A stretch of 64,000 bases of DNA from JAQVEM01 sp964601205 (GCA_964601205.1 CAZRML010000007.1:56269-120268); one strand, 5' to 3'; numbered from the stretch's first letter, positions 37,735 through 47,920 are shown. Program-made: numbers and translations. The notes: a model not told the origin generated them from the letters alone.

Positions 37735-38970
37735 ATGGAAAAGAATTTAAAAAAACAGATAGACGTAATAACATCAGGTGCTGAGGACATACTGGTAAAA
37801 GACGAACTGGAACCGTTAATCAGAAAATCAATAATCGAAAATAATCCTCTAAAGGTTAAGGTCGGGCTGGACCCCACTGCACCCGATATTCATCTCGGCC
37901 ATACAGTAGTTTTAAATAAGTTACGCCAGTTTCAGAACCTCGGGCATAAGGCCATTTTAATTATAGGTGATTACACGGCAAGAATAGGGGACCCCTCCGG
38001 AAGGTCTACCCTTAGACCAAAATTATCAGGTGATGAGATAGAAAAAAATGCAAAAACATATACGGAACAGGCATTTAAAATTCTTATTCCAGAGAAAACA
38101 GAAATAGTAAAAAATTCGAAGTGGCTCCATAATCTGAAATTTGACGATATCCTTAATCTTACTTCCAGGTTCACTGTTGCCAGGATGCTTGAAAGGGAGG
38201 ATTTTAAAAATAGATATAAAAATAATTCTCCCATAGCTATTATGGAATTCCTTTATCCAATAATGCAGGCCTATGATTCAGTTGCCATAAAAGCAGATGT
38301 TGAGCTGGGCGGGACCGACCAGAGATTTAATCTGTTAATGGGAAGGGAGCTTCAAAAGGAATTTGGACAGAAACAGCAGATTGCCATAACCATGCCGATT
38401 TTAGTTGGAACCGATGGAATTGATAAAATGAGTAAAAGCCTGGGAAACTATATTGGAGTGTACGAACCTGCGGAAGAAATTTTTGGTAAAATAATGTCAA
38501 TTCCGGATAGCGTTTTGATTGATTATTTCAGGCTTCTTACTACAATAGAGCCACAACAGCTAACAGAGATAGAGAATGATATAAAAGAAGACAGATTAAA
38601 TCCTTCACTGGCAAAAAGAAGACTGGCAAAAGTAATAATAGAGAATCTCTATAACGGAACAGCAGCTATAAAAGCGGAGGAAAATTTTGATTTGATATTT
38701 AAGAAGAAAAAAGTGCCGGAAAAAATTGAAGAATTTATTATTGACGCGAATGATCTGGAAGGTAACAAAATAAGCGTTGTAAAATTATTAAATGATTCCG
38801 GCCTGTCATCTTCTAATAGTGAAGCCAGGAGATTGATAGCCCAGGGTGGAGTAAAAATTGGCAATGAAAAAATAAAGGATGTAAGCCTTGAGCTTAATTT
38901 GACCGAATTAAATAATAAAGTTATACAGAAAGGAAAAAGGTATTTCAGGAAAATAGTGGTAAAAAATTAA
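37735..38970 (+). CDS. tyrS: tyrosyl-tRNA synthetase
   Basis: 411 residues. Class I motifs PDIHLGHTVVL (HIGH-like) and KMSKSLGNYIGV (KMSKS), then a C-terminal S4 RNA-binding domain (about 345-411, with SNSEARRLIAQGGVKI). The HLGH and KMSKSLGN forms mark the TyrZ-like bacterial branch. No T-box was found in the 255-base leader. Divergent from the PBP gene. Confidence 0.96.
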   Translation: MEKNLKKQIDVITSGAEDILVKDELEPLIRKSIIENNPLKVKVGLDPTAPDIHLGHTVVLNKLRQFQNLGHKAILIIGDYTARIGDPSGRSTLRPKLSGDEIEKNAKTYTEQAFKILIPEKTEIVKNSKWLHNLKFDDILNLTSRFTVARMLEREDFKNRYKNNSPIAIMEFLYPIMQAYDSVAIKADVELGGTDQRFNLLMGRELQKEFGQKQQIAITMPILVGTDGIDKMSKSLGNYIGVYEPAEEIFGKIMSIPDSVLIDYFRLLTTIEPQQLTEIENDIKEDRLNPSLAKRRLAKVIIENLYNGTAAIKAEENFDLIFKKKKVPEKIEEFIIDANDLEGNKISVVKLLNDSGLSSSNSEARRLIAQGGVKIGNEKIKDVSLELNLTELNNKVIQKGKRYFRKIVVKN

Positions 38971-39037
38971 ATATTAATGGATATTTTATAAACTGTTGCA
39001 TAATTTAAATGTTAGATGATCTAATTTTGCACTCTCT

Positions 39038-39562
39038 TTATTTTTTATTTTTCTTTGCTTCTTCCAGTATCTCAACAGTCCATCTGGCAGCGTTTCCGCA
39101 TACAGATGTGCAGCCCCAGTCATGTCCTCCTGCCAGCTCAAATTTTTCTTTTTCATCTTTATCCAGTAAATAAAAAGGTCTTCCATACAATTTCCTGTGT
39201 ATCAGATTGCATGTAATGGTCCCGTATTTTTCAATGAATTTATCATGTAGCTTTTTAACCAGTGGCTTTAGTATTCTGTTCTTTTTTGAACCTCTCAGGT
39301 CATCAGGATCAACGCCTATGTCGTAAGTATTTCTTCCAAACTCCAGTCCGAAGAAAAATGCTCCAGCAAGATATGCACCGCACATTCCGTCTCCCTGGTC
39401 TGCTCCACCGCCTCCAAATCCGCTTAAGACTTTAAAAAAATCATTATTATCAATGTTGTAAACATCAAGCAATGCTTTGATGGTGGCCTGGGAGCAAACG
39501 CCCCATTCATTTTCGTATTTATAGGCAAGGTCATAAGCTTTTGGTGCTTTTGTTTTAGACAT
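39038..39562 (-). CDS. C_GCAxxG_C_C family protein, putative redox protein
   Basis: 174-residue soluble protein with the family's cysteine pattern: CSQAT near residue 22, MCGAYLAG (GCAxxG-type) near residue 60, CNLIHRKLYG near residue 118, and CTSVCGNAARW near residue 150. These proteins are predicted to bind a redox cofactor or metal, and are often linked to electron transfer in anaerobes; no reaction has been assigned. Stand-alone, convergent with tyrS. Confidence 0.8.
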   Translation of the reverse strand: MSKTKAPKAYDLAYKYENEWGVCSQATIKALLDVYNIDNNDFFKVLSGFGGGGADQGDGMCGAYLAGAFFFGLEFGRNTYDIGVDPDDLRGSKKNRILKPLVKKLHDKFIEKYGTITCNLIHRKLYGRPFYLLDKDEKEKFELAGGHDWGCTSVCGNAARWTVEILEEAKKNKK

Positions 39563-40100
39563 ATTTAGACTCCTGGTATAATAAGATAATAAATTTTATT
39601 AATAAAAAGTTTTTAAGTAACCTTAATTTAGTTATCTCTGGAAATTATATTTAAAAATACGTTAATATCCAGGGGATTGCAAGTGGAATTTTTAATTTTT
39701 AATTTCATTTTTAATATTTCTAAACTCATAAATATATCTAATAGCAGTCTGTGGAATAGAATAAAATCTTATATGCTGGAAGCCCAGTGTTTAAAAATAG
39801 AAAGTTCACCGGTTTATCTTGATAGAAAGCGTGGTACTTGCAGCTTGCGGACAAAACAATATAGGATTTAAAAAGGCAGCCTTAAGTATTGATATAATCT
39901 GGGCCATACATATAATCTACTGGCTGATTTAGTGGATTAATTTTTTAAAATAATTATTTTTTGGCTCATATTATTAAAAAGATTTTTTATTTTACTAAGA
40001 ATTATGGTAATACTAATCTTTTAAAAAAACATTCTTTAGTTTACACTGTAAATGTCTTTAAGTTGGAAATTGCAATACAATAGAAAGGGGCCATTAAATA
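39563..40100 (+). other. 538-base intergenic stretch before the pyruvate dehydrogenase genes
   Basis: Between divergent genes. A 64-codon frame at 39677-39871 has no ribosome-binding site and no family features and was rejected. An AGAAAGGGG ribosome-binding sequence precedes the E1 start, with a TACAAT possible -10 just before it. A loose inverted pair GCAGCC/GGCTG near 39874-39929 is the only structure noticed. Confidence 0.45.
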
Positions 40101-42443
40101 ATGGTAAAAAAATTAAAGTCAATTTTTGAGTGCAGAGAGGATATGTTAAAATTTAAAGAAATTCCGGTGTGCAGTTACAAAAAAGATATTAATGAAGAAA
40201 TAAAACAGGGGGGTTTAACCAGACAAAGGGCTATAAATCTGCTTGAGCAAATGCATACAATCAGGGCCCTGGAAGATATGCTGGTGCAGATAAAGTTTGG
40301 TTTATATAAACCACTTCCCAAGTTCTCTTATGTTGGGCCAACCCATCTTTCAATAGGCCAGGAAGCAACTTCTGTTGGTTCAATATCTGCCGTTTCTCCT
40401 TATGATTATATAACGAGCTCACATAGAGGACATGGTGACGCAATTACCAGGAGCTTTAATGTAATAAAGGCAATGGATAATAAAGATCTGGTAGAGCTTT
40501 TGAAAAAAAGGAAGAAATACCTGGATGCTATTGAAGAGAAATTCAGTGAAGATGATTCTAGGGAAGTAATGGAAGAAAAAGCAATAAAAATACATATCTA
40601 CAGAATGATTGCCGAACTTTTTGGAAGAAAGGACGGATATTGCAGGGGAGTTGGAGGCGGCATGCATATTGCTGACTTTGAAATGGGCCATTTAGGTGCA
40701 AATGCCATAGTGGGAGGTCATGTCCCGATAGCAGTTGGTGCTGCAATGTCTTTAAGATACAGGGATAAAGATAAAATGGTTTTATGCCTGGCGGGGGACG
40801 GGGCTTTTAGCAACGGAGTTGTTCTGGAGTCACTAAACCTGGCATCAATGGCGCAGTTTAAAAATGGTCTTATGAGCAAAAAAGCCGGGGTTCCCGTAAT
40901 ATTCGGAATAGTAAATAATCAGTATGCTATGTCAGGAGAGGAGAAGGGTGAAATTACAGGTGTTGATTTTCTGTCACGCAGAGCAGCAGGTTTTGACCTG
41001 GATATCATGCATGCTGAAGTAATTGACGGCATGAATGTTCTGGCAGTAGCTGATGCTGTTAAAAGGGCGAAGGAAATAATCAGTAAAGGAAAGGGCCCGG
41101 TACTGTTAGAATTTATGACATACAGGTATAAAGGCCACAGCCTTTCTGACCCTCTGACATATCGTGACCGGGAAGAAGTTAAAAAATGGTCAAAAAGGGA
41201 TGCTATAGCAACTTTTGAAGAAAAACTTTTGGAAGCAGAATTCCCTAAAAATCAGGGAGGAAAAATAACAAGAAATGAAATGGATTCCTTAAATAAAAAA
41301 GTACACGATAGAAATGAAGCCATGTCCGTTTTTGCGTCAAATGCTCCATTCCCGGAAGAAGATAGTCTAATGTTGCATCTTTTTTCTTCAAAAGACGGAA
41401 ATGATGTGCCGGAAGAGTTTTCAAAACCAGAGCTGGCGTCATCATCTCTACCGAAATATAAACGAAATGAAGATGGTCAGATAAATGCACGTATTGCAAT
41501 AAGGGAAGCTTTAATAGAAGAGCTTGCAAGGGACAGCAGAGTAATTTTATTTGGGGAGGATGTTGCGGACTATGGAGGCGCTTTTGGAGTTACAAACGAC
41601 CTCCTGAAAACTTTTGGAAGGGATAGGGTATTTAATACCTCCATATCTGAAGCGGCAATGGTAGGAAATGCGGTAGGCATGGCTATGACAGGTTTAAGAC
41701 CTGTAGTAGAAATAATGTATAATGACTTTATAATGCAGGCTTTAGGGCAGATTGGAAACCAGGCTGCAAAGTGGAGTTATATGTCAGGCGGGCAGATAAG
41801 CATACCAATAGTTATAAGAACAACTATTGGAGGGGGGAAAGGATATGCCGGGCAGCACTCCCAATCACTGGAAGCTCTGGTTACCCATATACCGGGGTTA
41901 AAAGTAGTGGCCCCTGCATCTCCTTATGACGCTAAAGGTCTTTTAAAGTCAGCCATAAGGGACAGTAACCCTGTTGTTTTTTTTGAGCAACAGCTTATCT
42001 ATAACAGCTACGGTGTTGTACCTGAAGAAGAATATTTAATTCCTATAGGAAAAGCAAAAGTGCTCAAAGAAGGAAGTGATGTTACCATTATATGCTGGTC
42101 ATATATGGTAGAGCAGTCCATACAGGCAGCAGAGTTGCTTGAAGAAAACGGGATATCAGCAGAAGTCATAGATATCAGGTCACTTATACCACTGGATATA
42201 GATACAATAACCACATCAGTTAAAAAAACCGGTAAAGCGGTAATAACATCTCAGGAAGTTTCACAGGGCGGATTCATGTCGGAAATAGCGACTCAAATTC
42301 AGGAAAATGTATTTGATTATCTGGATGCACCTATTCAGAGACTGGGTGCTCCTAATTGTATTCCACCATCATCCCAGAATTTAGAGAAGCTATTCCTTCC
42401 GGATTCTGCAAAGCTGGTAGAAATTATAAAGAAAAATTTTTAA
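40101..42443 (+). CDS. fused E1 alpha-beta of a pyruvate/2-oxoacid dehydrogenase complex
   Basis: 780-residue single chain carrying both E1 subunits that are usually separate. The alpha part (about 35-440) has the thiamine diphosphate motif GDGAFSNG followed by a VNNQYAMS segment, and YRYKGHSLSDP. The beta part (about 450-780) has ALIEELARDSRVILFGEDVADYGG, MYNDFIMQALGQI and the C-terminal transketolase domain EVIDIRSLIPLD. It decarboxylates a 2-oxoacid and hands the acyl group to the lipoyl E2 encoded next. Pyruvate is the default substrate, but acetoin or branched-chain acids cannot be excluded. No E3 gene is present in this window. Confidence 0.88.
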   Translation: MVKKLKSIFECREDMLKFKEIPVCSYKKDINEEIKQGGLTRQRAINLLEQMHTIRALEDMLVQIKFGLYKPLPKFSYVGPTHLSIGQEATSVGSISAVSPYDYITSSHRGHGDAITRSFNVIKAMDNKDLVELLKKRKKYLDAIEEKFSEDDSREVMEEKAIKIHIYRMIAELFGRKDGYCRGVGGGMHIADFEMGHLGANAIVGGHVPIAVGAAMSLRYRDKDKMVLCLAGDGAFSNGVVLESLNLASMAQFKNGLMSKKAGVPVIFGIVNNQYAMSGEEKGEITGVDFLSRRAAGFDLDIMHAEVIDGMNVLAVADAVKRAKEIISKGKGPVLLEFMTYRYKGHSLSDPLTYRDREEVKKWSKRDAIATFEEKLLEAEFPKNQGGKITRNEMDSLNKKVHDRNEAMSVFASNAPFPEEDSLMLHLFSSKDGNDVPEEFSKPELASSSLPKYKRNEDGQINARIAIREALIEELARDSRVILFGEDVADYGGAFGVTNDLLKTFGRDRVFNTSISEAAMVGNAVGMAMTGLRPVVEIMYNDFIMQALGQIGNQAAKWSYMSGGQISIPIVIRTTIGGGKGYAGQHSQSLEALVTHIPGLKVVAPASPYDAKGLLKSAIRDSNPVVFFEQQLIYNSYGVVPEEEYLIPIGKAKVLKEGSDVTIICWSYMVEQSIQAAELLEENGISAEVIDIRSLIPLDIDTITTSVKKTGKAVITSQEVSQGGFMSEIATQIQENVFDYLDAPIQRLGAPNCIPPSSQNLEKLFLPDSAKLVEIIKKNF

Positions 42444-42579
42444 TAATAAGTTAATAGTGATATTATTTTAATTTTAGAAGATAAAAAAATTAAAATTTTC
42501 TAATATATAATTTTTATAATTTTAATATAATATATTAGTTGAACTTTAAAGATTAAAATAAATTACGGGAGGATAAAGT

Positions 42580-43848
42580 ATGCATGAGGTAATTATGCCC
42601 AAGTTGGGGCTTACCATGGAGTCAGGAGTTATCGAGAAATGGCATAAAAAAGAAGGAGATAAGGTTGAAAAGGGAGATGTACTTTTTGAAGTAATGACCG
42701 ATAAGGTAACAGTTGAAGTAGAAGCTTATGACTCAGGATATCTTAAAAAGATATTAACAAAAGAAGGGGAAGAGGTTCCTGTAACAGAGGTAGTTGCATA
42801 TATAGGTGAAAAAGAAGAAAAGTTACCTGAAGATATTGAGAAAAAAGTAAAACCGGGTCAGGAAAAAGAAAAAGTTGCCGCTGGTGAAGGAGAAAAAAAG
42901 GAAGTTGGGGGCAAACCGGTAGAAGATAAAAGGGACAAAGAAAAACCTAAATCTACTGGAGGAAAAATAAAGATATCGCCACTTGCGAGGAAAATCGCAG
43001 AGGAAATGAATATAGATATAAGTGAAATAGGAGAGGGCTCCGGCCCCGGAGGAAGAATAATAAAGGAAGATATCTTGAAATATTCAGAGAGCAAAGGGGA
43101 ACAGGCTGAAAAGAAAACCACGGAAAAAGAGCCAGAAGCAACTGTTTCCGAAATAAAGATAAAATCTGCCAATCCTCTTAAGGGTATGAGAAAAATAATT
43201 GCCGAGAGGATGAGTTATTCAAAAACTAATATCCCTCACATTGTTATAAATTCATTGGCTGATACTACAGAGTTTATCAGGTTAAGGGAAATGATTAAAG
43301 ATAAAATAATTGCTAATTATGGAGTAAAGATAACTTATACAGATATCCTGCTTAAAATATGTGCAGTTGCATTAAGAGAAAATATAGAAGTAAATTCAAC
43401 GCTGAATGATGAAAAATATATTATTTACGAAGATGTGAATGTTGGTATGGCTGTCTCTGTGGAAGGAGGCCTTATTGTACCGACTATTTTCAATTGTGAT
43501 AAACTCGGAATACTTGAAATTGCAAAAAAGAGAGTAGAACTTCTGGATAAAGTAAGAAATGAGAAATTAAAACCGGACGAAATAAAAAACGGGACTTTTA
43601 CTTTAACCAATATGGGTATGTTTGGGGTAAGGTCTTTTTCAGCTATAATTAATCCTCCACAGGCAGCTATTCTGGCAGTAGGGGAAATTTATAATGCACC
43701 GGCAATAGTCAACGAAAAAGTTGAAAATCGTTCATTTATGAATCTGTCATTGTCATGCGACCACAGGATAATAGACGGAGCGCTGGGAGCAAGATTTTTA
43801 CAGAGGGTGGTTGAATTAGTAGAAAACCCGGAGATGCTTGCCATATAA
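42580..43848 (+). CDS. dihydrolipoamide acyltransferase (E2 component)
   Basis: 422 residues. One lipoyl domain (1-80) with the lipoylated lysine in MTDKVTVEVEA, a Lys/Glu/Gly-rich linker, a peripheral subunit-binding domain (ISPLARKIAEEMNIDISEI, about 130-165), another linker and the catalytic domain (about 195-422) ending with SLSCDHRIIDGALGARFLQ, whose HRxxDG His-Asp pair is catalytic. It transfers the acyl group to CoA. It follows E1 by 136 bases with a GGGAGG ribosome-binding site. Confidence 0.94.
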   Translation: MHEVIMPKLGLTMESGVIEKWHKKEGDKVEKGDVLFEVMTDKVTVEVEAYDSGYLKKILTKEGEEVPVTEVVAYIGEKEEKLPEDIEKKVKPGQEKEKVAAGEGEKKEVGGKPVEDKRDKEKPKSTGGKIKISPLARKIAEEMNIDISEIGEGSGPGGRIIKEDILKYSESKGEQAEKKTTEKEPEATVSEIKIKSANPLKGMRKIIAERMSYSKTNIPHIVINSLADTTEFIRLREMIKDKIIANYGVKITYTDILLKICAVALRENIEVNSTLNDEKYIIYEDVNVGMAVSVEGGLIVPTIFNCDKLGILEIAKKRVELLDKVRNEKLKPDEIKNGTFTLTNMGMFGVRSFSAIINPPQAAILAVGEIYNAPAIVNEKVENRSFMNLSLSCDHRIIDGALGARFLQRVVELVENPEMLAI

Positions 43849-43931
43849 AAGAATATAAAAAACACTTATGATTTATATTATTTAATATTGATTATAATTA
43901 AATCAGGGTCTAATTGTTTTTTTCCGTAAAG

Positions 43932-44684
43932 TTAGATATTTATGGTGGATACAGGATATTCAAATATCTTATTGAAGTTTAGAAGTATGCTCTGTTTTAC
44001 ATCATTGATGCCGACATCCTCTTCGGTCAGATTATTAATTGAGATCTGGGGATAATTTTTAAGACCGCACGGTATAATATTATCAAAATAGGCGGGGTCA
44101 ACATTTACATTCAGGGAAAAGCCGTGCATGGTAATCCATCTTTTAACTCTGATTCCAATTGATGCTATCTTATTATTGTTAACAAAAACGCCCCTGTGTT
44201 TCTGGACCCTTTTACCCCTGATCCCGTATTTTTTAAGTAATTCAATTATTACCTGTTCAAGATTGTAAACATAAAGAGTTATATCTTTTTTAAAGTAGGC
44301 TAAATTAAGTATCGGATAGCCGACAAGCTGGCCCGGTCCATGGAATGTTATATCACCGCCTCTGTTAGAATTGATTAATTCTATACCCTGATTATTTAAT
44401 TCTGCTTCGTCTACCAGCAAATTTTCAGTAATACCATTGTTCCCGGTGGTTATAACAGGTGTGTGCTCAAGAAGCAGTATTATGCCTATACCGTTTAAAT
44501 CTTTGACCTTATTAAAAAAATAAAGTTGAAGCTTATAGGCATCGGCATATTCCATAATACCTGGATCCATAAACAATATTTTTTGGTTTATGTCTTTTAA
44601 TGATTTTTTCTTACCTGATTCCAGGGTTTCAATAATTTTATCAGAAATATCCGGGCCCGATATTTTTTTATTATCCGATGTCAT
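43932..44684 (-). CDS. lipB: lipoyl(octanoyl) transferase
   Basis: 250 residues, with an N-terminal extension of about 35 residues over the usual form. It moves octanoyl from acyl carrier protein to lipoyl domains, such as that of the E2 encoded convergently 83 bases away. Family motifs are NSNRGGDITFHGPGQLVGYP, the catalytic Lys in KIASIGIRVKRWITMHG and the catalytic Cys in IIPCGL. LipA, needed to insert sulfur, is not in the window. Confidence 0.94.
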   Translation of the reverse strand: MTSDNKKISGPDISDKIIETLESGKKKSLKDINQKILFMDPGIMEYADAYKLQLYFFNKVKDLNGIGIILLLEHTPVITTGNNGITENLLVDEAELNNQGIELINSNRGGDITFHGPGQLVGYPILNLAYFKKDITLYVYNLEQVIIELLKKYGIRGKRVQKHRGVFVNNNKIASIGIRVKRWITMHGFSLNVNVDPAYFDNIIPCGLKNYPQISINNLTEEDVGINDVKQSILLNFNKIFEYPVSTINI

Positions 44685-44822
44685 ATTTTGATTGAGATTT
44701 TAAAAAATTTTTACTTTTTTATTTTATTAAATTTTCTTTTAGATTAGTTATTTTATAATATTTTTTTTAAAATTGATAATTTTATAATTTGAGAATAACC
44801 GGCAAAAGACGTTTAATTTATG

Positions 44823-44851
44823 TTGACTTAAAACAGCGCTATAGTTAAAAT
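44823..44851 (+). promoter_or_regulatory. promoter giving a long rny leader
   Basis: TTGACT (44823-44828), 17 bases and TAAAAT (44846-44851) are near consensus. Transcription from here would give a leader of about 360 bases before rny that ends in a terminator-like hairpin. The rest of 44685-45219 is AT-rich with no convincing gene. Confidence 0.55.
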
Positions 44852-45170
44852 AAATACAATTAATATTTTATAAAAATTGATTTATAAATTAATTTGCACG
44901 GTAAATCATAATATTTTAGGTATATTATTAGCGATAAAATTATAATTTAATGAAAAAAAGCAATTACGGTATTTTTTTAAAAAATTTATATATTATTTTA
45001 TTTGCTAATGATATTTATATAGAGAAAATAAAAAGGGGGTTATTTTAACACCTTATTTTATAATGAAAAATAGTTATATCTATTACTTGAAGCATGAAAG
45101 TGCAATTTTGTATTCAGTATAAATTTCAATAGATAAACTGGTTTATTTTAGAAGTAGCAAGTTAATTTAT

Positions 45171-45197
45171 AAGTCGGGTAACAACTCGGCTTTTTTA
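45171..45197 (+). terminator. terminator-like hairpin just before rny
   Basis: AAGTCGGGT (45171-45179) pairs with ACTCGGCTT (45184-45192) through two G-U wobbles around a 4-base loop, followed by TTTTT. It lies 23 bases before the rny ATG, so it must be an attenuator or the end of an independent leader transcript. Confidence 0.65.
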
Positions 45198-45219
45198 TTT
45201 GGAAGGAAGGATTGGAAAA

Positions 45220-46761
45220 ATGGAATTATTAATAAGGATAGCAGCTCTGGGAATTACAGTCATACTGGGGTTTTTTATAGGCTTCTTTTTTAGAAAATAC
45301 ATTATAGATTCAAAGCTAAGTTCAGCAGAGCAAAAGGCAAATCTATTGCTTAGCAATGCAAAAAAGGAAGCGGCAACCCTGAAAAAAGAGATAATGCTGG
45401 AAGGAAAGGAAGAAATACAGAACTTAAAAATACAGGCAGAAGATGAACTAAAAAAACACGAATTTGAACTTAAAAAAAGAGAAGATAGATTATTGAGCAG
45501 GGAAGATTCCATTGAGAAGAAAGCTCATTATCTCGAGAAGAAGGAGCAGGGATTAAGTCAGATAAAAGATGAATTTGCAGCCAAAAATAAGAAACTGGAG
45601 GATGCACTGAATAAAGAAATATTAAGACTTGAAGCTATTGCCGAATTGACCAGAGATGAAGCAAAGGCGATTCTTATGAAAAAGATTGAGGATGAAGCGA
45701 AATATGAATCGGCTAAAGAAATAAGAAGCATAGAAGCCAGATTGAAAGAAGAATCAGATACCCTTGCAAAGAAAATAATCTCACAGGCAATTCAGAGATG
45801 TGCCCTCGACCATGTGAGTGAATCTACAGTATCGGTGGTTAATTTACCCAATGATGAGATGAAAGGAAGAATAATAGGAAGAGAAGGCAGGAATATAAGA
45901 GTTTTTGAAAATCTAACCGGTATCAATATAATTGTTGATGATACTCCTGAAGCTGTGATACTTTCTTCATTTGATCCTGTAAGGAGGGAAATTGCAAGAG
46001 TAACACTTGAAAATCTTATAATGGATGGAAGAATCCATCCGGCTAAAATTGAAGAAATTTATGAAAAAGCAAGTAAAATCGTAAATAACGAGATAAAAGC
46101 TGAAGGGGAGCAGGCAGTTTTTGATACAGGAATATCTGAATTAAACCCGGGACTGGTAAAAGTACTTGGAAGGTTAAAGTACAGGACAAGCTATGGCCAA
46201 AATGTTCTGATGCATTCAAAAGAAGTGGCTTATATCGCTGGAATTATTGCTTCTGAACTTGGAACAAATATTAAAAAAGCAAAAAGGACAGGACTTTTAC
46301 ATGATATTGGAAAGGCACTTACCCATGACATAGAAGGCTCACATGCAATAATTGGTGCTGAACTTGCGAAAAGGTTGGGCGAGGATGAGGAAATCTGTCA
46401 TGCGATAAAAGCACATCATAATGAAGTTGAAGCCAACACGATACTTGATGTAATTATACAGGCAGCTGACCAGATATCCGGTGGACGACCGGGTGCAAGA
46501 AGAGAAACGCTGGAAAGTTATGTTAAAAGGCTTGAAAGCCTTGAAAAAATTGCAACGGAGTTTAAAGGTATAGAAAAGGCATACGCTATACAGGCAGGCA
46601 GAGAGATAAGAGTAATGGTTAAACCTGAAGAAATCAATGAAGAAATGTCAGTTGTTCTTGCAAGGGATATTGCAAGAGAAATAGAAAAAGAAATGGAGTA
46701 TCCGGGGCAGATTAAGGTGACAGTTATAAGAGAAAGCAGAGCAATAGATTATGCAAAATAG
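45220..46761 (+). CDS. rny: ribonuclease Y
   Basis: 513-residue membrane-tethered endoribonuclease that starts mRNA decay. N-terminal TM (about 3-25), a long Lys/Glu coiled coil (30-190), a KH domain (about 205-265, GRIIGREGRNIRVFEN) and an HD domain (about 325-425) with LLHDIGKALTHDIEGSHA and a late AADQISGGRPGARRE block. ATG 45220 is used because GGAAGGAAGG lies 9 bases before it; the upstream in-frame TTG at 45199 abuts the terminator. The stop overlaps the next gene by 11 bases. Confidence 0.95.
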   Translation: MELLIRIAALGITVILGFFIGFFFRKYIIDSKLSSAEQKANLLLSNAKKEAATLKKEIMLEGKEEIQNLKIQAEDELKKHEFELKKREDRLLSREDSIEKKAHYLEKKEQGLSQIKDEFAAKNKKLEDALNKEILRLEAIAELTRDEAKAILMKKIEDEAKYESAKEIRSIEARLKEESDTLAKKIISQAIQRCALDHVSESTVSVVNLPNDEMKGRIIGREGRNIRVFENLTGINIIVDDTPEAVILSSFDPVRREIARVTLENLIMDGRIHPAKIEEIYEKASKIVNNEIKAEGEQAVFDTGISELNPGLVKVLGRLKYRTSYGQNVLMHSKEVAYIAGIIASELGTNIKKAKRTGLLHDIGKALTHDIEGSHAIIGAELAKRLGEDEEICHAIKAHHNEVEANTILDVIIQAADQISGGRPGARRETLESYVKRLESLEKIATEFKGIEKAYAIQAGREIRVMVKPEEINEEMSVVLARDIAREIEKEMEYPGQIKVTVIRESRAIDYAK

Positions 46762-47896
46762 TTCTGATTTAAAACAGTTTCTGTCTGAACTGAATATAAA
46801 GAATTCACTCAATATTGAAGAAGATCTTGGTGATGGTTATGTAAGGTTAAAGATATCTGAAGCTGAGAGAAGGCAGGCCCTGCAGGATATAAATTGTGTG
46901 GAGGACATAATACTGGAACTCCTCAGAAATAGCAGGGACTCTGGAAGTAAGAATATTTTTATTGGAACAAAAAAAATTGAGGATAAGAGAAGAAAAATAT
47001 ATTTTATAGATGATGGTTGTGGAATACCTCCCAATCTTCAAAATCTTATTTTTCAGTCAAGGGTAACTTCAAAACTGGAAAATGCCATAAAAGATTCTTA
47101 CGGATTTCATGGAAGGGGAATGGCACTTTTTTCAATTAAATTAAATGTAAACGACATAAAAATAGTTTTTTCCGATAAATCAAAAGGGGCATCTTTTTAT
47201 CTTGATGTGGATCTTCTAAAGGTTCCCGAGAAAAAGGACCAGTCTATTATGCCCAGGGTAATAAAGATAGATGGGGATTTAAACATTATAGGCGGTGTGA
47301 ACAATATAATAAAAACGATAATTGAATTTCAGCTGCAGGCAAAGCATATTAATTTCTATTACGGCACGCCCTCGCAGATTTTAATTACTATGAGAAAAAT
47401 TATGGAAAAAAATGTCAATTATAAAACCTATCCTAAATTTGATAAATGGGAAAAATTATCAAGTTTTATCAAAAAAAATGATATAAAGGTGACCTTTATT
47501 CCGGCACTTACTGATAACTATAATATTATGGAAATTATTGCTCAAAAAATTTTTAATATGGATATATCGCAAAGAGGTATACAGAGAATAATCTATAATG
47601 AGATTAAAGAACTTGAACCGGTAAGGCTGGATGATATAAGTGTTCCAGTAGAGGAAAAAAATGAAAATGATGAGGAGAGACTGGATAAGAAACCGGAAAA
47701 AAAATTAATTCTTTATGATGAATCAAAATTGGCGGGAAGGTTTAAAGACGAAGAAATAAGATGTATAATTGATACACTCAGGAATAAGATTGAAGAATTA
47801 GGTAGAAAGTATTTTATTACTGTCTGCGATAATATAGAGTATAAGAAAGTAAATAATATTATAAAGTTGTCAATTAAACTAAAGCAAAAAGAATAA
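46751..47896 (+). CDS. GHKL (HSP90/MutL-type) ATPase domain protein, unrecognised family
   Basis: 381 residues. The N-terminal half (about 40-160) has Bergerat-fold motifs: the N box ILELLRNSRDSGSK, IDDGCGIPP as the G1 box and SYGFHGRGMALFSI as the G2 lid. This pattern resembles MutL and topoisomerase VI-B more than histidine kinases; there is no HisKA domain. The C-terminal half (about 190-381) is charged and matches nothing I recognise. The start lies inside the rny end (11-base overlap), so the two are translationally coupled, and spoVS follows 24 bases later. The context suggests a role linked to RNA turnover or division/development, which is unproven. Confidence 0.7.
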   Translation: MQNSSDLKQFLSELNIKNSLNIEEDLGDGYVRLKISEAERRQALQDINCVEDIILELLRNSRDSGSKNIFIGTKKIEDKRRKIYFIDDGCGIPPNLQNLIFQSRVTSKLENAIKDSYGFHGRGMALFSIKLNVNDIKIVFSDKSKGASFYLDVDLLKVPEKKDQSIMPRVIKIDGDLNIIGGVNNIIKTIIEFQLQAKHINFYYGTPSQILITMRKIMEKNVNYKTYPKFDKWEKLSSFIKKNDIKVTFIPALTDNYNIMEIIAQKIFNMDISQRGIQRIIYNEIKELEPVRLDDISVPVEEKNENDEERLDKKPEKKLILYDESKLAGRFKDEEIRCIIDTLRNKIEELGRKYFITVCDNIEYKKVNNIIKLSIKLKQKE

Positions 47897-47920
47897 TAAA
47901 TAAAATAGCAAATAAATAAT

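Noticed and set aside
39677..39871. 64-codon plus-strand frame before the E1 gene
   Set aside because: No ribosome-binding site, no recognisable motif and a low-complexity AT-rich start; treated as non-coding.
45011..45125. 19-codon frame and imperfect GGTTA/TAACACC hairpin in the rny leader
   Set aside because: No ribosome-binding site at proper distance for the frame, and the stem needs an internal loop; not strong enough to list.
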